From Chloroflexota bacterium (GTDB taxonomy: Bacteria; Chloroflexota; Dehalococcoidia; UBA2979): a DNA stretch of 64,000 bases. Of the stretch, positions 54,087 to 63,527 are shown one piece after another. Within the stretch, counting starts at the first letter, position 1. Each line of letters starts with the position of its first letter. A program made the translations under genes and the position numbers. Where the stretch lies: the NCBI GenBank assembly GCA_016875635.1, contig VGPD01000003.1, positions 1 to 64,000 of the forward strand. Reading direction: 5' to 3'. The notes below the pieces were generated by a model. That model saw only the letters and a program-made list of their open reading frames with translations. It was not told the origin of the DNA and made no database searches.

Positions 54087-55216
54087 CGCAGGTCCCAGGC
54101 CTGGAGTTCCGCGGAGACCGTCATCGCCTGGCCTTTCCGGACCAGGTCCACCTGTACCTTCTCGCCGACCTCGTGCTTGTCGATCGCGCGGGCCAGCTCT
54201 TCGAAGTTCCGCACCGGCTGACCGCCGACGGCCGTAATCACGTCGCCACCGGTCCCGGCGGTGCGAGTGCTCGTGCTGCGTGCGGCCGCCTGGATCCCCG
54301 CGCGCGCCGCCGCGCCGCCTGGCGTGACCGCCGTGACATACACCCCTCGCGTGACCTTCAGGCCGAGGTCAGCCGCCACAACGTCATCGAGCGGCGTCAC
54401 CGAAACCCCCAGTTGCGGGTGACGAACATCCTGCCCCTGCACCATCTGCGGCAGGAACCGCTGCGCCGTGTTCGACGGGATCGCGTACCCCAGCCCGACG
54501 AAGAAGCGCCCGTTGGGGTTCTCGATCGAGGAATTCACCCCGACCACTTCCCCCTTCATGTTGAAGAGCGGGCCGCCCGAGTTCCCCGGGTTCATCGCCG
54601 TGTCCGTCTGGAACACATCCCGGATTGCCCGGCCTGTGAACGACGAGGTCGTCACGCGGCCGGTCGCCGAGATGATCCCGGCGCTGACCGAGAAGCTCTG
54701 CCCGAACGGATTGCCGATGGCGAAGACGGAGTCGCCGGTGCGGACGGAGTCGGAATTGGCGAACGCCACCGGCGTCAGAAGGTTCGATGGCGCGGTGATC
54801 TTCAATACCGCCAGGTCGCTTCCGGGGTCGCTGCCCAGCACCGTCGCCTTCGAGGCGGTCCCGTCGGCGAGTATGACCTTCAGGTCGCGCTGCCCCTCGA
54901 TGACGTGGTAGTTCGTCAGCACCCGGCCTTCGCGGTCGATGACCATCCCCGTGCCGCTCGATCCGCCAGTCGCCGTCGCGCCCGACCCCTCGATCACCAC
55001 CACCGAGGGGCGCACCCGTTCGACCAGGTCCGCGATGCCCCCCGTCGTCGCGCCCGTGGTCTGCTGGACCGGGACGACCGCGCGGGAAGTCCCGGGGTTG
55101 ACCGTGGTGACGGTGCTCCCACCAAATGCACTCAACGCGACCGCTCCGCCGATGAGCGCAGCCGCGACGACGATGCCCGCGATGGCGGATATCCGCCAGC
55201 CATTCGTATGTGTCAT
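54083..55216 (-). CDS. HtrA/DegP-type serine protease with PDZ domain
   Basis: 377 aa. Membrane anchor near 10-33, protease domain with catalytic His in LTNYHVIEG, Asp in GSDLAVLKI and Ser in MNPGNSGGPLFN, then a PDZ domain from about residue 270 (LGVSVTPLDDVVA...GGAAARAGI). Housekeeping protease of misfolded envelope proteins. It shares four bases with the convergent cobU stop. Confidence 0.94.
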   Translation of the reverse strand: MTHTNGWRISAIAGIVVAAALIGGAVALSAFGGSTVTTVNPGTSRAVVPVQQTTGATTGGIADLVERVRPSVVVIEGSGATATGGSSGTGMVIDREGRVLTNYHVIEGQRDLKVILADGTASKATVLGSDPGSDLAVLKITAPSNLLTPVAFANSDSVRTGDSVFAIGNPFGQSFSVSAGIISATGRVTTSSFTGRAIRDVFQTDTAMNPGNSGGPLFNMKGEVVGVNSSIENPNGRFFVGLGYAIPSNTAQRFLPQMVQGQDVRHPQLGVSVTPLDDVVAADLGLKVTRGVYVTAVTPGGAAARAGIQAAARSTSTRTAGTGGDVITAVGGQPVRNFEELARAIDKHEVGEKVQVDLVRKGQAMTVSAELQAWDLR

Positions 55217-55362
55217 GTCAGCCTCCCGAGGTCACCTGCGATCCGAAGAACGGATGGCATGCGCCTATCGTGACGTCGAGACGTGATCCCGCTATCGATG
55301 AGGCGTTAAACAACGATGAACGGACGGAATGCCCCCGACGGGCCGCCGGCCCGCGTTCTGCC

Positions 55363-56160
55363 CTAGTAGCTGGGCTTCCGCTTCTCGTGGAAGGCCCGCA
55401 GCCCCTCCGCCGCGTCCTCCGTCGATTGCACGATCGTCATCGCCGCCTGTGCCGCCTCCAGCGCCTCGGGGAAGGTCTGGTCCACGGCGCGGTAGACGAG
55501 GCGCTTCGCCAGCTGGATCGCCACGGGCGGGCCAGCCGCCAGCTTGAGCGCGGACGCCCGCGCCTCCTCCATCAGCTGCTCGTGCGGGACCACCTTCGAG
55601 ACGTATCCCAATTCCAGCGCGCGGTACGCGCCAAACAGTTCACCGCTCCAGATCAGTTCGAGCGCCTTCGGCAACCCGATGATCCTCGGCAGCAGCCATG
55701 CGCCGCCGTCGCCGGGGATCAGCCCCACGTTCACGTAGCTCATGGCGAACCGGGCCTGGTCGGACGCGATCCGGACATCCGCCATGCTCGCCATGTCCAT
55801 GCCGGCGCCCGTCGCGGCCCCGTTCACCGCCGCGATGTACGGCTTGTCGAGCTGCTGCACCGCCAGCGGAACCCGGTAGACCGAGTAGCGCAGCGAGTTC
55901 CGGCGGTCGGCCGCACTCCGGCCCGACATCAGGATCCGATCCTGATCGCCGGTCGCCTGGAGGTCCGCCCCGGCGCAGAACGCCCGCCCCGCCCCGGTCA
56001 CGATCACTGCGCGGACACCTTCGTCCTCCGCGGACCGCCGCAGGGCATGCTCCCATTCGGTCAGCAGTTCCGAGCTGAATGAGTTCATCCGCTCGGGCCG
56101 GTTCAGGGTGATCGTCGCGACCCGGTCGCTCACCTCGTACTGGATCGCCTCGTAATCCAC
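55363..56160 (-). CDS. Enoyl-CoA hydratase family protein
   Basis: 265 aa. ITLNRPERMNSFS, then oxyanion loop AFCAGADLQATG, and AAVNGAATGAGMDMASMADVRI; the YVNVGLIPGDGGAWLLPRI segment carries an Asp in place of one of the usual Glu residues (GDGG), common in PaaG-type isomerases. GTG 56160 has GAGGAGG 5 nt upstream. It stands alone, divergent from the lipoprotein gene. Confidence 0.92.
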   Translation of the reverse strand: MDYEAIQYEVSDRVATITLNRPERMNSFSSELLTEWEHALRRSAEDEGVRAVIVTGAGRAFCAGADLQATGDQDRILMSGRSAADRRNSLRYSVYRVPLAVQQLDKPYIAAVNGAATGAGMDMASMADVRIASDQARFAMSYVNVGLIPGDGGAWLLPRIIGLPKALELIWSGELFGAYRALELGYVSKVVPHEQLMEEARASALKLAAGPPVAIQLAKRLVYRAVDQTFPEALEAAQAAMTIVQSTEDAAEGLRAFHEKRKPSY

Positions 56161-56320
56161 CGCAACCTCCTCGGGAACACTTCCGGCGGGGACGTTCGGG
56201 AGTCTACACGGAGGGTAGGCGGCGTTCATGCCGTGCGTGATGCCCTGGATTCGACCGTGAATCCTCACAGAAACGACCGCCCAGTGGAAGAACCGGCGGG
56301 CGAGGAGGTACGGTGCCGTT

Positions 56321-57910
56321 ATGCGGCTCCTCCGCGCCCCCCGGGCGCTCTACCCAGCGCTGTTCGTGCTCGCTGCCCTCCTCGGGGGGTGCGATCGTGC
56401 CGCGGACGTCATTCCCGGCGGCGGGAAGCAGACACCGGCAGCCACGGCAACCGCTGGAAACATCACCGTCGGGCCCAGAGTGGGGCCGGGCCAGACGGTC
56501 GCCGATGCGGCGGACAATGACCTCGCCAGGGCCGTCGTGCAAGTCATCCCGTCCACGGACGACGGAAAGCCGGTCCGCATGGGCACCGGAGTCGTCGTCG
56601 ACTCCGCCCGGCGGCTCATCCTGACCTCCTACCCGGTCGTCCGCCCCTACCGGGCCGACGGCGGTCCGGCCTACACGAAGATCCGGCTCGCCACGAACCG
56701 CGAGGCCGGACGCGCTCCGCAGCCGGAATACGAGGCGGAACTGCTCGTCAGCGACCAGGCGACCGGATTGGCGATCCTCCGTGTCAGCCGTGCGCTGGAC
56801 GGCGCGCCGAACTTTGATCTCCCCGCCGTCATTCCCGGCGACACCGCCGGCGTGACTCCCGGCACCGTCATCCGCCTCTTCGGCCACCCCGGCGAAGGCG
56901 CGGCGCAGAATACCCTCACGGTGCAGCGGGGCGCCGTGACCGGACAGCGAAGCGAAGCGGGGCAGACCAGCCGGCTGTGGCTGAAGACCGCCGCACGCAT
57001 GCCCTCCGGTGCGGCGGGTGGCCCGGTCTTCAATCAGGCGGGCGCCCTGATCGGCGTCATGCTGCAGGAGGTCCACAACCCGAAGGCACAGGTCGGCCAG
57101 ATCCGCCCCTTCCACCGTGCCGAGAACCTCATTGACCAGGCACAGAAGGACACCGAGACGTTCCGGCAGATCGCCCCCCTCTATCTGGAGGGCACCGGCG
57201 GAGGCGTCGCGCGCCCGATCGGGTCAGACGGCATCCGTGTCGGCAAGATCTCGTTCGCGCTCAGCGCCATCGACACGCCCGCCGGCCGCGACCTGTTTGA
57301 CTACGAGCAGGCCTTCAAACCCGGCATCGCCGCGCTGTACTACGAATACACCGTGGAGGGTGTCCCGGACGGCACGGTTGTCGAGGAACGCTGGTTTCTC
57401 GACAACATCAAGCAGGACTCCGTCTCCTCCTCCATGGCGTGGAAGGGCGGCTCCTTCGGGATCGTAAACGACCGCATCGCTGTCCCCGGGGCGGGTGGCC
57501 TGCCCTCCGGGCGGTGGCGCGTCGAGGTCTGGAGCGGCAATGTGCTGCGGGCACGCGGTGTCGCCTACGTTGGCGGCCGCCCCGCCTCCGAACCGGCAGC
57601 CAAGAACTTCACCGCCGGATCGCTCGCTTCGCCGGACGGGACGCCCGCTGCCCCGCCGCAATCAGGGCAGTCGCAGGTGCTCGGATTCTTCGACTACACA
57701 GGCATGGAGGGCGTCAGCCTGATCCAGTGGATCGCCTTCCGCAATAAACAGCGCGTCTACCAGTCGCCGCCGATCGCATGGGACGGTGGCGATGTCGGAA
57801 AGTTCTGGATCGGCGTCCGCCCGATCGATGGCGTCGCCTCCGGCTCGTGGGAGTTCGAAGTCCGCGCCGATGGCAAGATCATCGGCATGGTCCCCGCCCG
57901 CGTCCCCTGA
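56321..57910 (+). CDS. Lipoprotein with trypsin-fold domain lacking its catalytic triad
   Basis: 529 aa with lipobox (LAALLGGC) near residue 20-24. Residues ~65-260 look like an HtrA-type protease domain: GTGVVVDSARRLILTSYPVV, ATGLAILRV, MPSGAAGGPVFNQAG. The positions of His (NYHVV), Asp (SDLAVL) and Ser (GNSGG) are here Pro/Tyr, Gly and Ala, so no catalysis is expected. The C-terminal ~220 residues are beta-rich and of unknown family. It may bind peptides or cell-wall ligands. Genuine domain, not a broken gene: the reading frame is intact. Confidence 0.8.
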   Translation: MRLLRAPRALYPALFVLAALLGGCDRAADVIPGGGKQTPAATATAGNITVGPRVGPGQTVADAADNDLARAVVQVIPSTDDGKPVRMGTGVVVDSARRLILTSYPVVRPYRADGGPAYTKIRLATNREAGRAPQPEYEAELLVSDQATGLAILRVSRALDGAPNFDLPAVIPGDTAGVTPGTVIRLFGHPGEGAAQNTLTVQRGAVTGQRSEAGQTSRLWLKTAARMPSGAAGGPVFNQAGALIGVMLQEVHNPKAQVGQIRPFHRAENLIDQAQKDTETFRQIAPLYLEGTGGGVARPIGSDGIRVGKISFALSAIDTPAGRDLFDYEQAFKPGIAALYYEYTVEGVPDGTVVEERWFLDNIKQDSVSSSMAWKGGSFGIVNDRIAVPGAGGLPSGRWRVEVWSGNVLRARGVAYVGGRPASEPAAKNFTAGSLASPDGTPAAPPQSGQSQVLGFFDYTGMEGVSLIQWIAFRNKQRVYQSPPIAWDGGDVGKFWIGVRPIDGVASGSWEFEVRADGKIIGMVPARVP

Positions 57911-57922
57911 CCCGATCTCGCC

Positions 57923-58996
57923 CTATTTGATCTCGCCTCTCGTGTAGAGGCCATCGACCAGACGGCCGTCGAACGCCAGCGCCAAGTCCGGTGCCTTCGG
58001 CAGCACCTGGTACTTCACCAGCGTGTCCGCCAGCGCCTGCCACTGCTCCTTCGATGAGCGGCCAATGCCGTCGCCGCGCTGCGCCGCCTTCAGGTCTTCG
58101 TCCAGCAGGAACCGCTGCTGCGCGGCGTCCGCGCCCGGCGCGTACTTCAGGACCACCTGGACCGCCTCGTCCGGATGTGCCTGCGTCCACGCGACGGCGC
58201 GCAGCGTGGCGCGCAGGTACCGCTCAACCAGCGCCGGCTCCTTCGTTAGCGTCTCCCGGTTGACCAGCGTCGTCAGTCCCAGCGTCGGCACCCCGAAGTC
58301 CGCGGGGTCGAGGACGTTGATCGCCACCCCCGCCCTCCGGACGGCGAACGGCTCGTTGTTCAGGAAGACCGGGTACACCTCCACTTGCTTCTCGATGAAC
58401 GCACGCACATCGAAGCCGACCGAGGCGAGCTTCACGTCGTCGCGCTTCAACCCCGCGCTCGCCAGCATGCCATCGAGTTCCGCCGGGACGACGCCTGACT
58501 TGAAGCCGATCGTGCGCCCCTTCAGGTCCTTCGGCGTCTTGATGCCGGAGTCCGCCCGCGCCACGTACCCCTGATCGCCGCGCTGCCCGTACAGCGCGAC
58601 CGCCACGACCGGCAGGCCGTCGCTCGACCGCCGGAGCGCCTGCGCCGCGGTGCCCGTCGTGAACTGCACTGAACCCTCGAGCAGGAATTTCAGGTGCTCG
58701 TCCGCGCCGGACGAATGCCGGATCTCCACGTCCAGGTTTTCGTCCGCGAAGAACCCTTTCTCCTTCGCCACGTACGCCGCGACGAACGGCAGGTTCGCCT
58801 GCGGCCGGAACCCCGCCATGAACGTCACCTTCGCGGGCGCCGGCTTCGGCGTCGCGGTGCTGGTCGCCGTCGCCGATGTCGCGGCGGGCGCGGGCGGCGC
58901 CTCGTCGCCGCTGCAGGCGACAAGCGCCGTTGCCGCGATCGCGACGAGCAGCGTCGCGAGACGGGTGACAGGAGACGTGCGAAGGGCGAGCGACAT
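57923..58996 (-). CDS. ABC transporter substrate-binding lipoprotein (NMT1/TauA-like)
   Basis: 357 aa. Signal with LVACSG lipobox, then a Pro/Ala/Thr linker and a two-lobed type-2 binding protein: FMAGFRPQANLPFVAAYVAKEKGFF, then GIKTPKDLKGRTIGFKSG. Typical ligands in this family are pyrimidine precursors of thiamin, sulfonates or nitrate/bicarbonate; none can be picked. ATG 58996 is preferred over GTG 59005. Last gene of the transporter operon. Confidence 0.9.
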   Translation of the reverse strand: MSLALRTSPVTRLATLLVAIAATALVACSGDEAPPAPAATSATATSTATPKPAPAKVTFMAGFRPQANLPFVAAYVAKEKGFFADENLDVEIRHSSGADEHLKFLLEGSVQFTTGTAAQALRRSSDGLPVVAVALYGQRGDQGYVARADSGIKTPKDLKGRTIGFKSGVVPAELDGMLASAGLKRDDVKLASVGFDVRAFIEKQVEVYPVFLNNEPFAVRRAGVAINVLDPADFGVPTLGLTTLVNRETLTKEPALVERYLRATLRAVAWTQAHPDEAVQVVLKYAPGADAAQQRFLLDEDLKAAQRGDGIGRSSKEQWQALADTLVKYQVLPKAPDLALAFDGRLVDGLYTRGEIK

Positions 58997-59076
58997 CGGA
59001 GACACCTCGGCTAGTCGGGGCGTACATCCGCGAGTGACGCGGGCGCTGCACGCGAACGAGTGGAGGCGGGATCGCC

Positions 59077-59889
59077 TCAGGCGCCCGTCGACACGTGCCA
59101 GCCCAGCACGCGTCTCTCAACATAGCCAACCAGTCCGGTGAGCGAAACCCCCAGCGCCGCGAGCACGAACACGGCCGCGAACAGCGCCGGAGTGTCGAAC
59201 GCCCCGTTCGCGATCAGGATCAACTGCCCCATGCCCGACGACCCCGAGAGGAATTCCGCCACCACCGCCCCCACCAGCGACAGCGGCACGCTGATCCGCA
59301 ACGCCGCGAACACGTACGGCAACGACGAGGGAAAGCGCAGCCGCCGGAACACCTCCCACCGGCTCGCCGCCAGCACGCGCAACGCGTCGAGCGCCTGCGG
59401 GTCGACCGAGCGCAGACCCACGGCCGCGTTCACCAGCATCGGGAAGAACGTGATCAACGCGGCGATCGCCACCTTCGGGCCGATCCCGAACCCGAACCAG
59501 ATCGCGAGCAGCGGATACAGGGCAACGATCGGCGTGACTTTCACCAGCAGCGCCGGCGGGTAGATCGCGCGCTCCAGCAATCGCGAGTGCGCCATCAGCA
59601 CCGCCAGGCCGAACGCGATCACGCTCGCCACCACCAGCCCGCCCACCGCCGCCGTCAGCGAGGTCGCCGCCGCCGATGTGTACCGGCCGGGCTCTTCCAC
59701 CAGCGCGCGGAACACGTCGCTCGGCGGCGGAAGCAGGTATCCCTTCACGTCACGCAGACGGACATACGCCTCCCACAGCAGGAGGATCGCCGACAGCGCA
59801 ACCACAGGAGGCAGCACCGTCGCAGCCAGCGGCGTCCGCGGCACGCCGATCTCGGACGCCGGGGACGTGGAAGAGGCCGGACCGTTCAC
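59077..59889 (-). CDS. ABC transporter permease
   Basis: 270 aa, six hydrophobic helices, BPD-transporter fold with EAAx3G-like loop (DALRVLAASRWEVFRRLRFPSSLPY). The GTG start overlaps the ATPase stop by 4 bp (GTGA). Confidence 0.92.
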   Translation of the reverse strand: MNGPASSTSPASEIGVPRTPLAATVLPPVVALSAILLLWEAYVRLRDVKGYLLPPPSDVFRALVEEPGRYTSAAATSLTAAVGGLVVASVIAFGLAVLMAHSRLLERAIYPPALLVKVTPIVALYPLLAIWFGFGIGPKVAIAALITFFPMLVNAAVGLRSVDPQALDALRVLAASRWEVFRRLRFPSSLPYVFAALRISVPLSLVGAVVAEFLSGSSGMGQLILIANGAFDTPALFAAVFVLAALGVSLTGLVGYVERRVLGWHVSTGA

Positions 59890-60671
59890 GCCGCCCCCGC
59901 ATCGCCCGACCGCAACGCGGCGCGTACCGCAGCGGCGGTCGCCGCGAACGCCGGCGTCGACTCCTGCGCCTCGCTGCGCGGCCGCGGCAACGGCACATCG
60001 ATGACCGCGCGGACGCGGCCGGGGCGGCCGCTCATCACGACCACCCGGTCCGAGAGCAACACCGCCTCCGCCACCGCGTGGGTGACGAACAGCACCGCGA
60101 TCCGCTCGTGCTCCCAGATCCATAGTAATTCCAGCCGCATCGCCTCGCGCGACAGTTCATCCAGCGCGCCGAACGGCTCGTCCATCAGCAGCAGCCGCGG
60201 ACGGTGCACCAGCGCCCGCGCGAGCGCCACCCGCTGACGCATCCCTCCGGAGAGCGTGGCCGGACGGTACCGCGCGAACTCCGCGATCCCGACCTGGTCG
60301 AGCAGCGCCCGCACCCGTTCCGGATCGCCGGCGCGCACGACATCGAGCGGCAGCCGCACGTTCGCCTCGACGTCACGCCACGGCAACAGCCCCGGCTCCT
60401 GCGCGACGAGTCCGAGGGCGTGCGCGCGCTGCGCCTCCCCCGGCGTGCCGCCGAGGACGCTGACCTCACCGCCTTGTGACGGCAGCAGCCCCGCGACCAG
60501 CCGCAGCAGCGTGCTTTTCCCGCAGCCGGACGGCCCCACGACCGAGACGAACTCCCCCGCCCCCACTTCGAGGTCGACCCCGTCGAGCGCCAGCAGCGTG
60601 CGACCATCCGCCCCCGCGTAGCGATGGGTCACGCCACGCACGGCGACCGCGGGGATGGGGCTTAGGGTCAC
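59886..60671 (-). CDS. ABC transporter ATP-binding protein
   Basis: 261 aa. Walker A GPSGCGKSTLL near 47-57, Q-loop GLVAQEPGLLPW, signature LSGGMRQRVALARAL, Walker B LLLMDEPFGALDE, H-loop FVTHAVAEA. SsuB/TauB-like. First gene of the three-gene importer operon, divergent from npdG. Start GTG 60671. Confidence 0.95.
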   Translation of the reverse strand: MTLSPIPAVAVRGVTHRYAGADGRTLLALDGVDLEVGAGEFVSVVGPSGCGKSTLLRLVAGLLPSQGGEVSVLGGTPGEAQRAHALGLVAQEPGLLPWRDVEANVRLPLDVVRAGDPERVRALLDQVGIAEFARYRPATLSGGMRQRVALARALVHRPRLLLMDEPFGALDELSREAMRLELLWIWEHERIAVLFVTHAVAEAVLLSDRVVVMSGRPGRVRAVIDVPLPRPRSEAQESTPAFAATAAAVRAALRSGDAGAA

Positions 60672-60757
60672 AGGGGCCTTCCGTGCGTCGCGCGCTACGA
60701 TCCGCGACGTATGGATGATAGGTGCGCCTCCCGAAGGCGGCGCGAGACGGAGGCGGC

Positions 60758-61426
60758 ATGCCCCACACCATCGCCCTCGTGGGCGGCACCGGGCCGGAAG
60801 GCCGCGGCCTCGCCACGCGCTTTGCGCTCGCCGGCCATCGCGTCGTCATCGGCAGCCGAGACGCGACGCGCGGCGAGGCGGGCGCCGCCGAGGTGCTCGC
60901 CGGCCTCGGCAGCCGTCCCCATGCCGCGGTCAGCGGCGCGGATAACGCCACCGCGGTCTCCGGGGCCGACCTCGTTGTGGTCGTCGTGCCATACGCCGCG
61001 CACCGCGCCACTCTTGAGGGCCTGCGCGACGCCCTCGCCGGCAAGATCGTCATCGATGCCGTCGTGCCCGTCGTCTTCAACCGCGGCCCCCGCCCGGTCG
61101 ATGTCCCGGACGGCTCCGCGACGGAGGAGGCCGCCGCGATCCTCGGCGGATCGCGCGTCGTCGGCGCGTTCCACAACCTCGCCGCCGAGGTGCTGCTCGA
61201 TCCGGACGCCAGCGCCGGCGCGGACGTCTTCGTCACCGGCGCGGACGCCGAGGCGAAGCAGGCCGTGATCGCCCTCGCCGGCGAGATCGCCGGCGTGCGC
61301 GGCATCGATGCCGGGCCGCTACGCTTCTCCCGCTTCGTCGAGCAGATCACGATCCTGCTCATCGGGATCAACGGCCGCTACAAGGCACACACCGGGCTCC
61401 GCGTCGTCGGCCTCGACGCGCATTAA
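60758..61426 (+). CDS. npdG: NADPH-dependent F420 reductase
   Basis: 222 aa. Transfers hydride between NADPH and coenzyme F420. NADP motif HTIALVGGTGPEGRGLATRF and SRDATRGE (a phosphate pocket), and later FHNLAAEVLLDPD. ATG 60758 has GGAGG upstream. cofE follows after 37 bp, confirming an F420 role. Confidence 0.93.
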   Translation: MPHTIALVGGTGPEGRGLATRFALAGHRVVIGSRDATRGEAGAAEVLAGLGSRPHAAVSGADNATAVSGADLVVVVVPYAAHRATLEGLRDALAGKIVIDAVVPVVFNRGPRPVDVPDGSATEEAAAILGGSRVVGAFHNLAAEVLLDPDASAGADVFVTGADAEAKQAVIALAGEIAGVRGIDAGPLRFSRFVEQITILLIGINGRYKAHTGLRVVGLDAH

Positions 61427-61463
61427 TCCGGAGCACGCAGCTTCGCGCAGGCAGGAGTCCAGC

Positions 61464-62222
61464 ATGGCGGTCCCAGAGTTCCGCGTGATCGGCGTCACCG
61501 GCATGCCGATGGTGCAGGCAGGCGATGATCTCGCCGCCCAGATCATCGACGCCGCCGCCGCCCAGGGCACACCACTCGCTGCGGGTGACGTCGTCGTCGT
61601 CACGCAGCGGATCGTCTCGAAGGCCGAGGGACGGGTGGTCCCCCTCGACACCTTCGAGCCCAGCCCATTCGCCCTCGGCTTCGCCACCCGCTGGGAGAAG
61701 GACCCGCGCGTCGTCGAGGCCGTCCTGCGCGAGTCCAAGCGCGTCATCCGCCAGGTCGGCCCCGTCTTCATCACCGAGACGCATCACGGGTTCAAGTGCG
61801 CCAACGCTGGCGTGGACGCCTCCAACGTCGGCGGCGAGGGCCTCGTCTGCCTCCTGCCCGTCGACCCCGACGCCTCCTGCCGTCGCATCCGCGACGCCAT
61901 CCGCGCCCGCGCCGGCATCGAGGTCGCCGTCGTGATGTCAGACACCTTCGGTCGCCCGTGGCGCCTCGGCCAGACCAACATCGCGATCGGCGTCGCCGGC
62001 ATGCTCGCGATGCGCGACTACGTCGGCAAGACCGACCTCGACGGCCACGTCCTCCGCGTCACGATGATCTGCGACGCCGACGAGATCACCGGCGCCGCGG
62101 AGATGGTGATGGGCAAACTCGACGCCGTCCCCGTCGCCATCGTCCGCGGCTTCCCGTACCAGCCGGGCGAGGGCTCCGCGCAGGAGATCGTGCGCGAGCA
62201 GGCGTTGGACCTGTTCCCTTAG
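61464..62222 (+). CDS. cofE: Coenzyme F420-0:L-glutamate ligase
   Basis: 252 aa. Adds glutamates to F420-0 (GTP-dependent). DVVVVTQRIVSKAEGRVV near 42-59 and the metal/nucleotide segments VMSDTFGRPWRLGQTNIAIGVAG and CDADEITGAAEMVMGK are the family signatures. ATG 61464 has CAGGAG upstream. Other cof genes are not in view. Confidence 0.95.
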   Translation: MAVPEFRVIGVTGMPMVQAGDDLAAQIIDAAAAQGTPLAAGDVVVVTQRIVSKAEGRVVPLDTFEPSPFALGFATRWEKDPRVVEAVLRESKRVIRQVGPVFITETHHGFKCANAGVDASNVGGEGLVCLLPVDPDASCRRIRDAIRARAGIEVAVVMSDTFGRPWRLGQTNIAIGVAGMLAMRDYVGKTDLDGHVLRVTMICDADEITGAAEMVMGKLDAVPVAIVRGFPYQPGEGSAQEIVREQALDLFP

Positions 62223-62225
62223 CTC

Positions 62226-63470
62226 ATGACCGGCCCCGGCACCGCGCTCCCCCTCGACGCATCGAAGCGCCACGCGCTCGAGCGCAACCTGCGCATGCTC
62301 CCCTGGTGGTGGGCCACGCGCTGGGTCTGGCTCGGCGAGGCGATCTGGGTCGTCTACCTCACCCGCGAGCGCGGCCTGACGCTGGGCGAGGTCCTGCTCT
62401 TCCAGGCCGTCTACTCCGCGGTGGTCATCGCCGGCGAGGTCCCCACCGGGATGATGGCCGACCGCTGGGGGCGCCGCCTCAGCGTCATCCTCGGCTCCGC
62501 CGTCGCGGTCGGCGCGATGGCGACCTTCGGCCTCGGCCACACGATCCCGATCCTGCTCGCCTCCTACGCGATGTTCTCGCTCGCGGACGCGTTCTTCTCC
62601 GGCGCTGACAGCGCAATCCTCTTCGACACGCTGAAGGCCCTCGACCGCGACGAGGAGTTCACACGCTGGCAGGCACGCGAGCTGGTCGTCGGCGGCGCAT
62701 CCATGGCCCTCTACACTCTGGCGGGCTCCCTCATGGTGCGCTGGGTCCCGCTGGAGGTGCCGTTCCTCGCGTCCGCGCTGCTCTCCATCGCCGGGTTCGC
62801 CCTCGCCTTCGGGCTCGTCGACCCGCCACGCGAGGGTGCGCGGCACTCCTTCACCCGCATCGGCATCCATGCGGCGCGCCAGGTCATCGGCCGGCGCACG
62901 CTGCTCACCGCCGCGCTCCTCATGGCGCTGACCACCGCTACGATCCACACCATGGGGATCACCCAGCAGCCCGTCGCGCTCTCCTATGGCGTGCCGGTCT
63001 GGTCGCTCGGACTGTTCGTCGCCTCCCAACTCGCGTTCTCCGCCCTGAGCGCCGCCATCGCCGACCGCCTCGGGCGGCGCATCGGGCTCATCGCGATCTT
63101 CCTGACCATGCCCCTCATCAGCGCGCTCGCCCTGCTCGGCGGCGCCACCGGCCTGATCTGGCTCTACCCGATCTTCATCCTCCCCTCACTCGGCTGGAAC
63201 GTGCTCTGGCCCTACGTCTCCGACTACATCGCCCGGCGTGTCGAGGACAATGTCCGCGCGACTGCTCTCTCCGTCTCATCCGTCCTCGTGCACCTCACCT
63301 CGGTCGCACTCCTCCCGCTATGCGGCTTTGCCATCGACCGTCGCGGGCTGGACACCGGCCTCGTCATGACCGCCACCGGCCTCGCCGTCGCGGCACTGCT
63401 CGTGTTCGCTGTCTGGTGGCGCGCCGGCGACCATGCCTCCGCCGCCACCGAGGCGTACCCTGTTCCCTAG
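62226..63470 (+). CDS. MFS transporter
   Basis: 414-aa, about 12 hydrophobic helices. The family loop GEVPTGMMADRWGRRLSVILG near residues 75-95 and a second ADRLGRRIGLI are present. Starts 3 bp after cofE, so co-transcribed; the substrate is unknown. Confidence 0.9.
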   Translation: MTGPGTALPLDASKRHALERNLRMLPWWWATRWVWLGEAIWVVYLTRERGLTLGEVLLFQAVYSAVVIAGEVPTGMMADRWGRRLSVILGSAVAVGAMATFGLGHTIPILLASYAMFSLADAFFSGADSAILFDTLKALDRDEEFTRWQARELVVGGASMALYTLAGSLMVRWVPLEVPFLASALLSIAGFALAFGLVDPPREGARHSFTRIGIHAARQVIGRRTLLTAALLMALTTATIHTMGITQQPVALSYGVPVWSLGLFVASQLAFSALSAAIADRLGRRIGLIAIFLTMPLISALALLGGATGLIWLYPIFILPSLGWNVLWPYVSDYIARRVEDNVRATALSVSSVLVHLTSVALLPLCGFAIDRRGLDTGLVMTATGLAVAALLVFAVWWRAGDHASAATEAYPVP

Positions 63471-63490
63471 CCGCCCCCCTGGCCACCGTC

Positions 63491-63520
63491 TCGACGCCCT
63501 GCATGCGAGGCGCGTACGCT
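63491..63520 (+). promoter_or_regulatory. Promoter of the small membrane gene, leaderless geometry
   Basis: TCGACG (63491-63496), 18-bp spacer, TACGCT (63515-63520), then CATCCCG and ATG 63528. The -35 keeps four of six consensus bases. Confidence 0.45.
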
Positions 63521-63527
63521 CATCCCG

